Shown one piece after another: positions 54,790 to 64,000 of a DNA stretch of 64,000 nt. Both the position numbers and the translations under genes were made by a program. The notes under the pieces are model-generated. The model did no database searches. It was not told the origin of the DNA and was given only the letters and a program-made list of their open reading frames with translations. Each line of letters starts with the position of its first letter. Positions within the stretch are counted from its first letter, which is position 1. This DNA comes from Myrica gale (taxonomy: Eukaryota > Streptophyta > Magnoliopsida > Fagales > Myricaceae), in NCBI GenBank assembly GCA_963930655.1, contig OZ005602.1, forward strand, positions 29,711,840-29,775,839. Direction: 5' to 3'.

Positions 54790-57700
54790 GTGTCCCTGGT
54801 GATCAGAGAAAGCTCAGAGAGTTGTAAATAGCTTTTCTGGATCAGGACGTAAATCCTCAGATCTCAACCTGCAGAGCTTCAGCGCCTTGTACTATCAGAT
54901 TCTGAATCAGCCTCCACTCCTCCACTCGCCTCTCTGTCTCTGTCTCCTCCATCACTCGAATCCGATTCTACCAGGTACAACAATCTACAGCTTTCGACAT
55001 TCTTTCATTTTGTCTTGATTCTGTTTGGTTCCCAGAAACCGTTGGATAATAGTAAGTCTTTTCGTTGGATTGAATCGATTGCTTTTGAGATTTCTATTCG
55101 ATTTCTGGTGTTCTAGCTCATGATCGTTCTCATGTGTTGGAAGTTTTTCGAGCTATGTTATACAGAAAATTTGGTGTTGATCCGTATTCTTTGAGCTGTG
55201 TTACGTAAATTCGTGCTGGATTTGAGCTTATGTTTGATCGATTTTGATAGTCTGATAGTAGATTTAAGGCTCAAAGAAGACAATAAATAAAGTTCCAAAA
55301 TTTTAGATGTTATATGGAAAGACCAGCTTCTGGAGTGTGACCCAGATCTTGAGTTGTTATAGATAAGGATTTTTGGCCCACATTGTGAGAGCATGTTTGA
55401 CCCATAGTGGAGTTTGAGGGACTTGGCGATGTCAGTCTGGATCTTATACTCATGATAAAGATTCTTCTCTAAACGCATCTACGTAATTGCTTGCAGGATA
55501 AATTGTGAGAGCATGTTTTTTTATCTTTGTTGCTGAATTATCATTTTGGGTATAGGAATTGCTTTAGTTTTTTGTTTGATTTGAGAGTGTTTTAGAATGT
55601 TTACATTTTTGTAGCGCACATTTTATTGTCCTGGCCTCCTTCAAATACCCAAATATGCAGTGAAGAATTTGAGGCAATGCGAGTTCTATCTCCTGACAGT
55701 AATAGTTAATGTGATCTGAGAGTTTGCATCTTTTATTTAATGTTGGTATTAATGTCTTCAATGGCTTGCGTTGCATATGCAGTGCTCTTTTGTCCTTGTT
55801 GTTTTGATCATGTGGAGGTTCAAACCATTTATGCATAAAGAACCAGCTGGTCTTGAAGGCCGTTCTATTGATGTTGCCGATCTTAAAATTCACATACGAA
55901 ATGTCATTGCTGAGGGAGGGTTCTCATGTGTTTATTTAGCACGTGATGCTGTGAATGTGTCAAAGCAGTATGCTTTAAAGCACATAATTTGTAATGATGA
56001 GGAATCGCTGGAACTGGTAATGGAGGAGATCGCAGTGATGAAGTCTCTCAAAGGACATCCAAATATTGTCACACTCTATGCACATACCATCTTGGATATG
56101 GGGAGGACTAAGGAAGCATTCATTGTGATGGAAGTCTGTGAGAAGTCCCTAGTTAATGTGCTGGAGAGCCGGGGAGCTGGATTTTTTGAGGAAAAACAGG
56201 TCCTCGCAATCTTTAGGGATGTGTGTAATGCTGTATTTGCAATGCACTGTCAGTCCCCACCTATTGCACATAGGTAATGATGTTGAAATTTGTCAAATTG
56301 ACATTTTCTCCTTCTCTCTCTCTTTCTATATATATATATTGGTCTTTTATTTTGAAAGCATGCATCTACCTGGACAAGATCCAAAGAAACCATGTGTTAA
56401 GTGGAAGTCACTGAGGATCTGGATAAACCATTTGTGGAGAGATACTTAATGCATCATTGGTGTTGTGATATGCTCAAGAATGCTTATTGTTGGTTTATAT
56501 TTTTTTATTCTATTTTTCAGGGACTTGAAAGCTGAGAATCTTCTGCTGGGGCCTGATGGATTATGGAAGTTGTGTGACTTTGGAAGCACCTCCACTAATC
56601 ACAAGCGATTTGAGAAGCCTGAAGAAATGGGTATCGAAGAAGACAATATCAGGAAATACACAACACCTGCCTACAGGCCCCCTGAGGTTGTTCAAAGAAC
56701 TTTGCTCTTACAAAATTAAGTTTCTGACATTTGGTAGTAAAGTTATTTGATTTTTGTCTTCCTTCTTTTATTGACTTAGATGTGGGATCTCTTCCGAAAA
56801 GAACTTATAAATGAGAAGGTCGACATATGGGTAAGTCGAGGAGAAACACAATTCAGTGTAGAATCCAGAAACAATTAGATAATCTATTCAAATGTGTATC
56901 ATGAAACTAATTTTTTCTGTCACTCTGCAGGCTCTTGGGTGCCTCCTCTTCCGGATAAGCTACTTTAAAAGTGCATTCGATGGGGAATCAAAGCTACAAA
57001 TCTTGAATGGGAATTATCGCATTCCTGAGCTACCTAAATATAGCTCGTCTGTTACTGACCTGATCAGAGACATGCTTCAAGCTTCACCAGATGACAGACC
57101 AGACATCACGCAGGCAAGCGCTTTGCTTGATTGGCCATTCATCTCCATGAACTTAGGTTAGTTTTAGATCATCTTGTTTCATGGCAATCTTAGGTGCATA
57201 GACTAACATTCCGCTTTCTCACAGTAGGTCTTTTTATTATTTTGGCAGGTGTGGTTTCGTGTTAATGAGCAGTTACCTGCTAATTTGCAGAAGTCTTTAC
57301 TGGACAGGCCACCTGAAATGCAGTCTACTGACACACATGAAGGTGAGGACACTAAAAGTGAACCTGGTTAAATGCAACTTTATTCTTCTTCACTCGGATT
57401 TATTAATGGTGGTTTCTAGTTCGGTTTTAAGCATGGTTGAGACTAAGAAGATAAATTTTCATGAGTCTTAATATTGCGAAATGTTACAAATGTTGGAAAT
57501 TGCTTTTAGTTGAAGTAATTGACCTCTATGGTGATTATACAGGTATTTCAAAGCCTGCAAACAAGACTCATCCAGTGCCTCGTAGAAGTCCACCACCACC
57601 ACCTTCGTCTGCTGAACCAATCAGGAACACTTCACAACCTTCATCCAAGACAGGAGGAGATGGGGGGCAGCTTGGCGCTTTCTGGTCCACTCAGCATGCG

Positions 57701-58782
57701 AAAGGCTCCATTGTTGCCGAGGACACAACAAGACCCAAATTTGATGAAGAAGCAACAAGCTACAGTACATCAAAACATGATTTGCTTCATCCAGAGAATA
57801 ATACTTTGCCTAGGAACACTAGCCCTGGGAAAGAGCCAAATACACAAACTCATACTGTTTGGAAAAATACACATGGTAAATCACACAAGCCTGGCGATGG
57901 CCCTTCCAAGGACTTTGAGGTAACATTTTCCCATAAGGATACTGACCATGGGCCGGAGAGGTGGAAACCGTCAAAAACTGAGAGTGCATCTACTTTTCAA
58001 GATGTGGCTTTTAGTACTTTTGTTGCTGAATTTGATACCAACAAGTTCACCTCCGGTGTTAGTGACAGCAAATCAAGAAAAGAGGAAGCATTAGAGGCTG
58101 AAGTGGAGAATCTGAAGGAGGAGCTGAAGCAAGCTCACTTGGAGAAGGCTGAAATAACTTCTAAATTTGAAAAGCTGTCTGCCATTTGTCGATCTCAAAG
58201 GCAGGAAATACAGGAGCTGAAGCAAGCACTTGCTGCTAGAACTCCTTCACCAAATAAAGATGTTTTGAAAAATGAAACTCCATCTGTAGTTCGGCCTTCT
58301 GCTACACCTTTGGTATTGTGTTCTTTGAATTGTCTTTGCTATTTCTATATTCTTCAGAGTTTGGTGGGTTTTGTCTCCATCATGCCTGTTTTTAATGGTA
58401 GCTATTTGTCTCACAGCATGGAGAGAAGATCATAGGAACAGTTTGGGAAGTACAACAAGAAAAATCTGACGGGAATGCTGCGAGCCCAGAGCCAAAGTCA
58501 TGGCATGCATTTTCTGAGGAACCTAAGCCACAGCCTCTTTCAACAGACAACCCTTCAAAGTCTGTTAGGACGAGAAATTTTCAACAGAAAAAGCAGGCTG
58601 CTCCAGGAAATACTGGTTTTGATAATTGGGGTTTTGGTAAAGAGGATTTTTTGGCTGCTTCTACTGCCAGTCCTCAGATATCACGACCCATTGGTGAGGG
58701 TTATAATTCTCAGCGCTTGAGTGAGGCAAAGATCACGGAGAGCAAGCCAGTTTCTCAACCTGCTGGATGGGCTGGTTTTTGA
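54790..58782 (+). CDS. NAK/AAK1-like Ser/Thr protein kinase, seven coding exons
   Basis: A 5' UTR exon ends at 54974 (donor ccag/gtacaa), with its acceptor at 55781-55782. Coding exons: 55810-56273, 56521-56686, 56780-56830, 56931-57113, 57249-57342, 57543-58312 and 58417-58782, together 2094 nt, 697 aa, phases consistent. Kinase domain at about residues 25-300: EGGFSCVYLARD loop, ATP Lys in YALKHI, catalytic loop AHRDLKAEN, CDFGS, TTPAYRPPE and DIWALGCLLF. It is followed by a Pro-rich segment (RRSPPPPPSS), a coiled coil (EAEVENLKEELKQAHLEKAE, then IQELKQALA) and a tail FDNWGFGKEDF ... AGWAGF. Animal and yeast relatives (AAK1, GAK, Ark1/Prk1) regulate clathrin adaptors and actin at endocytic sites, so a role in vesicle traffic is likely. 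The intron after 57113 is GC-AG. Confidence 0.92.
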
Positions 58783-61060
58783 CTGTGACATGGAGTTATA
58801 ATAGTGGTATTTGAGGATTCCTGACATCTTTCTTAGCCCCCCTCAGTCCAAAATTGAAGGCTGTAGAAAATTTAGAGATGTGAGGCTTTTGGGGCTTGAT
58901 TCCTGCTGTTCAGTGCTTTTGTTTTGTAGATCCTGTGATATGGGGAAACTTTTGCACATGTTATATTCTGTACATTGCAATTCTCGACTTTATCTCAAAT
59001 GTTGGTTGAGAAAATAATCAGTTTCGGTCTATTTTGGCAGTACTGGTGGTGTTGACATTGGAAAGAAGGGGATCCTTGGTTTCTCTTTTTCTTGCTTTTT
59101 ATCGTATGCACGGGTGTGACTACTGCTTCAATTTGGCTGCATTTTTATTTTTTTGGTTTTGTTAGTTAGTCACACACCTGCTGGCATTCAATGGGTCTCT
59201 CGAACCCACAATGTTAGCAATGCCCATGTTTATGGGGAAAATATTGTTCTTTTTTTTTTGGCCGATACGTGTTTCTTGTTAATCTGTAAACATTGGATTG
59301 CTTTCGTGGATATAGTCTGGCTGCATATTGCTGATTACTGTTTGCTGATAGGTGGTTGTTTTTTTTGGGGGCGGGGGGGGGGGTAATTGTTTTTTTTGGC
59401 TGATACGTGTTTCTTGTTACTCTGTAAACATTGGATTGCTTTCGTGGATATACTGGAGTCTGGGGTTGGCTCTTCTGGGCCTCCCCTGCCCGGCAGGAAC
59501 GGTAGTTTTGGTGGTATCTCGGCGATTGGGATCTCTTGGTGATCCCCTGCCCGGCAGTAATGGTGATTTGGCGGTCTCAATGTAATTTGGATCCGCGGAA
59601 GCTCTGTTGCCAAGGTAGTACTTTTCCCGCTGTTGCGAGGATGGTTGATACTGGAATTAGCAGGGAGTCTAGCAAGTGCAAAGTTGGATTTGGTAAGAAG
59701 TCAGCAAGTCGAAATCTTAAATTGCTATTCTTATAACTTTTCTGGCCCTCGTTTCTTGTGGAACCCTTTTACTTCCCTTGTTAGTAATCATCACCTATTA
59801 ACTGAGATGGGAAAAACTTTGCAAGCCTTCGAATCTATCAATGTGAGAGCTGATCTATGGAACTTGTGCCAGAATGAAAAGCTTGAGAGCCAGTAGGTGC
59901 GAGCAATATAGGGTCGGTCATTGATATATTCTTGGTCTGTGTCAAATATTTTGAAAAGTACAAGATTTCGAAAAATGTTGGGATTGAAAAGAATGGATGA
60001 ATGTAATAACGGAGTCTGCAAAGCAGATCAACTTTCGTCCAGGTATGTAGGGATTTGTGGTGGTGCAATTCAGAAAAGGTATAATAAAGTTTTTGATGGT
60101 TGGCCCTGCCACTGCCCTTTCACCAATAAAAGAAGAAACAAACGCTCGCCTTCCACTGTATACATTCGAGTCAGACTTCCTAGTCTAAACAGGAAGAAGC
60201 ATTAGAGTTTACGTTCAATGTAGTTTGCTGAGAACGCAGAAGTTGTAGCTGACTCAGCCACCGACAGCATTCATCCCCAATGTCTACAGAAAGCATTGAT
60301 GAACCAAATAACTACTATATGCTTTGTCTCTTCAAATATCTGAAGGCAGGTTCGAAAGGAAAAATATCTGTCATACAAGATCCTTCAGTACTAGTGGCTA
60401 GTGCTCATGGTAGTTTAATATATCCTAAATAAACACTACTGGGATGCATGTTGAAGTGATGGAATCCTTTCAGAGATACGGCCTGGAGTGCATCGTCAGA
60501 CTCCTTTAGCCGCCAAGGAATGTAAAGTTCTTCAACAGTAGATGCAGCTAATATGGTTTATTGCTAAATTATGTTAGGCGCAATATCATCCAAGGAAAAG
60601 TTTTCCCAAAAAGTATTACTGGCAAAAAAATGGAACGGGCATTTACACATTTGCCTGCTTGCACCGGCCTCTTTTAAAACCTGTCTAGGACTTTGGGTGT
60701 ATTAAAGGTCATTTTTTTTGTACCTATTCTTCTTGGAGTTTTTGAAAAGCTGCATCGAATCATGCATTTGGCGTCACTTATCATTGAAGCTCTTGACGGG
60801 AGTAACGGTGGAAGAAATATTCCATTTCTATAAGTAATTCAGTCAAGACTGTAGTTTGTCGCGGTTCTTGTAAGTGAGATTACTCTGAATCATTGTCTAG
60901 ATGTCGAAAGAGATAGTTTAATTGGTGCAGACCCGACTGTCAACCAAGAGCCAACAAACAAACTTGACAAAGTGGATACCTGGCTGGTTGCAGAAGCAGA
61001 GGGCTGTTCTTGTTCTTGTATGTTTTCTAGTAAGATACATGAGCTTTGATTCACCTGTAA
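58783..61060. other. Spacer between the kinase and MYB-CC genes, with a tandem duplication
   Basis: Two copies of an about 80-bp unit at 59243-59322 and 59385-59462 (gatacgtgtttcttgtta, ctgtaaacattggattgctt, tcgtggatata), separated by a T/G-rich stretch with an 18-nt G-rich run at 59367-59384. The 5' UTR of the MYB-CC gene should lie before 61061. Frames here have no domain. Confidence 0.6.
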
Positions 61061-64000
61061 ATGAACGGGCAGAGTATCAAGGTTCAAGAGCAGAATTGCA
61101 TATTGGTCAATGATGATTCTTTCCGCATACCTACAGAGTTTCCTGGAATGTTTTCTCCACACCTGCCTTTGGACGTGGAACTATGCTTTGAGTCTCAATT
61201 ACCAGGCTCAACCAAGCTGAACCTTGGAGCTGCCAGTATAACTAGCATCACATCCGCCTATGTGGGATCAACTTCTGCCTTTAATACTACAGAACAATGC
61301 ATGTGTTTAGCACAAACAGGTTGTCATGGCGATAGCTCATCTTCATTCTCTCAAGATCGGATGGATCATAATTTAGTGATCCCCTTGTGTCAACGGAATA
61401 GCCTTGATCTTCAAGCTACAAATAGTTTGGAACCAGAGATAAAAGTTTCCTTTGATAACAATCAAAATCTTGGATTTTGTTCGAAGTATTTTCAAGATCT
61501 AAATAGGGATGTGCCAGCGAGAAATCTTTTTGAACCACTGCAGAGATCAGCTGAAATAGATGTAACCACGAAATGCAGGCCAGCCTATATAAATTTTGAG
61601 GGTAACGAGTGCAACAAGGTGAGTTCATTTGTCTTTCTTGTATTCTATCTTCTCTATTAGGATGAGAAATCCCAGTGTTTTATGTATGGGCCTAGTTTTG
61701 ATTGCAGATACATGTCTTTCTTATAACAGGTCAACTTTAATCCAAATGGCTCTCAACTCCCAAAACCCATCTCCGGCAGCTTTCAGCCAGAGAAGCAGCC
61801 TTCTAAGTCTCCTTGTTGGATCTCTGTCACCAATAGTAATTCCGTTTTATCAAGGGCACGAAAATTAAGTGGATCACGCATTAGGTGGACTCAAGATCTT
61901 CATGAACTATTTGTTAAATGTGTAAACCATCTTGGTGGTGCAGACAGTAAGTGTTATATCATATGCTCAAGGTTAAGAATTCTGTGTCCGAAAGGTTATT
62001 GTCCAATGCTATTACATCATATGTACAGAGGCCACGCCAAAGGAAATCTTAAAGCTGATGGACATCAGTGGATTAACCATCTTGCAAGTCAAAAGTCACT
62101 TGCAGGTTTAATGTCTATAAACTAACCTGATTATTAGTGCCCACCTTCCAACATTTTTTGTGATACCTTTTCTCTCTTTTCCCAGAAATATCGCACTGCC
62201 AGGTACATTCCAGAATCCACGGAAGGTAATTTCTTTCCACACTTCTACTCTGTTCATAATGTGATTTCCTTTGAGTTGTGTGTTTTCCTATTCATAATTC
62301 ATTCATCAGTTGACACTCGAACCATTGTAAAATATGAAGTGCCAGGGAAACCTCTTGTAGATATGAACAGGTTCGAGCTTGTTAGGATCACTCTTAGAAG
62401 TGGGCCGACAGGTTAAAGGGAGAAATGCAATTCTGCTGTTACTGTAATACAGAGCTATTGCTCCCGGAAGTATAACCTTCTAGTCCCACAGTGTGTGGAC
62501 TCCCTGATCTTCACATACATGGAGCATTAAATTTTTTAGGTTTCAGTTGAATGACTACAATATAACACAGACTATATATATGCTACATCCATTTTCTGAT
62601 AGCTTTATGCAGATCCGGTTGTTTCTACTATAACTGCATCAAAAAAAGCACTCTGTCCATTTTTCAGTTATGTAGAACTATGAGGGAAGCTAGGCTGCCA
62701 GTTACAGTCTGAATTTTCAGTTAATCGAAATTATTTGTCTAGAATAAAATTCATTCAACAACAAAAAAAACCACATTTAGAAAGAATGTGTCTAGGTGGC
62801 AGAGCTAGTAGCAGTTACATCCCTACCTCTGATATATAACATTAAAATGTCTAATGTCTGTAATTGCACAAAATTTCAGGATTAAAATTATGGACAACTC
62901 TCATACAGATCAGCAATTAAATTGTGCAATACCATATCACTCTGACAGTGTAGTTCTAAAATTGGCAGATATTTTATGAACAACATCAACCACACTTTGC
63001 AGTATAAGAATACAATTTGCATGGTATCTGAGAAGATCCTTTTCACTCGAAGCTTTTCATGAGATTGAGGCTTCGCTTATGGTTTACGTGTTGATGCCGA
63101 CCACACTAGGTCTAAATTATCTATGTGCTCTTTTATATATGCTGTAACAATTAAAATCGGAATTTTCATATACCTAGATAGGTAACATGTAGCAAGTGTA
63201 TGTGACATAAGAGTGCATTAGTTGCCCTCCGGATTACTTTTCCGGCAACAATTTGAGGTCCTCCTTGTATGGGAAAGCCAATTAAGATGTTCATTTGTCT
63301 TCTTCATTCCAGCTTCATCTTTCGCTAGTTGTGGTCTGCTAAAACATGTGAACTTTCTTGTTAACCAGAAAGGTGTTGTGTGCTTCATATGCAGGAAAAA
63401 CTGACAAGAGATTTCACATTAATACAGAGACAAAGTTTGACCCAAAAACGTAAGTCCTCAAAAACAAGAAATGAGAAAGAAAATTTGATAGAATGAAAAG
63501 TTTTTATTGTCACTATCTATGGATGTTCAAAGTATGTTCTTGATTGATAAAGAGAGAGCAAGAGAGTGCACTCATGGTTCCTTCAGCTATGCACATGCGT
63601 GGAAATTTCAATTGAGCTATCAAATCAAACTCATGATATTGGTCCCTGATCCCAACAGAGGCATGCAGATAGCAGAAGCGTTGAGGCTACAACTAGAGGT
63701 CCAGAGATGCTTACATCAACAATTGGAGGTCTGGGGCTGTTCTCAATGTGATGCAAGCTTTGTTATTATCTCCATATCTCAACACTTCTTGGATGCTTCT
63801 CTATTCAGGTACAGAGAGATATACAGTCACGGATTGAAGAACAAGCAAGGCAGCTTAAGAAGATATTTGATCAGCAGCTACTAACAAAGGAGACTCTTAT
63901 CCAAAGCCCTGACTTTAATTTGACATCCCCTGATCAAATCTCCTCAATGAATTTTCAGTATCCGTCTCATTGTGATAAAAGATCCCGGGCATTTGTAAGG
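61061..64000 (+). CDS. MYB-CC (PHR1-like) transcription factor, 3' end outside the window
   Basis: Exons 61061-61618, 61730-61946, 62029-62105, 62186-62225, 63395-63449, 63659-63728 and 63809 onward, in phase. The N-terminal 200 or so residues are low in known motifs. The GARP/MYB-like DNA-binding domain spans exons 2-4: SGSRIRWTQDLHELFVKCVN, LGGADKATPKEILKLM and SGLTILQVKSHLQKYRTARY. After a 1.17-kb intron comes the coiled-coil dimerisation (MYB-CC) domain: MQIAEALRLQLEVQRCLHQQ, LEVQRDIQSRIEEQARQLKK. This pairing defines the PHR/PHL family, which binds the P1BS element and controls phosphate-starvation genes, although individual PHLs vary. The start MNGQSIKVQEQN resembles other family starts. 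The frame is still open at 64000. Confidence 0.92.

Overview
The window is nuclear DNA of a flowering plant, and a eudicot is most likely. Genes carry short GT-AG introns, AT-rich spacers and plant-only families (chloroplast-type lipoxygenase, PPR, TIR-NBS, MYB-CC, F-box, TOM2A-like tetraspanin). The density of small non-autonomous DNA transposons suggests a woody dicot, but I cannot name the species. All exon models below come from reading frames and splice sites by eye; every model called intact sums to a multiple of three.

Layout. 1-798: last exon of a 13-lipoxygenase (+). 2280-6136: an intact six-exon O-fucosyltransferase-family gene (-). 6.6-16.4 kb: a gene-poor transposon field with MULE-type foldback elements, Tourist-like MITEs, two hAT-type elements with perfect 8-bp target duplications, and a short LTR-like tandem array. 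16.4-21 kb: broken genes (unknown membrane protein, TIR-NBS pseudogene, 3'-truncated PPR gene). 21.1-45.1 kb: a tandem cluster of GH1 beta-glucosidases, all on the minus strand. Two are intact with the same 13-exon layout (21164-24855, 512 aa; 40928-45095, 516 aa). Between them lie a heavily invaded pseudogene (30310-39860) and a detached copy of its 3' end (28264-28960). An intronless F-box gene lies at 25841-27100, and a PPR pseudogene broken by a LINE tail sits inside the beta-glucosidase pseudogene. 45.1-47.8 kb: foldback elements. 47875-49054: TOM2A-like tetraspanin (+). 49846-52630: BCD1-type HIT zinc-finger protein (-). 55810-58782: NAK/AAK1-like protein kinase (+) with a GC-AG intron. 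61061-64000: MYB-CC (PHR1-like) transcription factor (+), running off the window.

The intact genes are ordinary housekeeping or defence-related plant genes and do not form one pathway. The lipoxygenase (jasmonate and oxylipin route) and the beta-glucosidase cluster (release of stored glucosides) could both serve defence, but that is inference. I did not find a new biological system. The most unusual structure is the central beta-glucosidase pseudogene: a MITE sits in its exon 4 and itself contains a retroposon and a second MITE. A further MITE abuts the exon-1 splice site, and a whole PPR pseudogene with its own LINE insertion lies in its intron 4.
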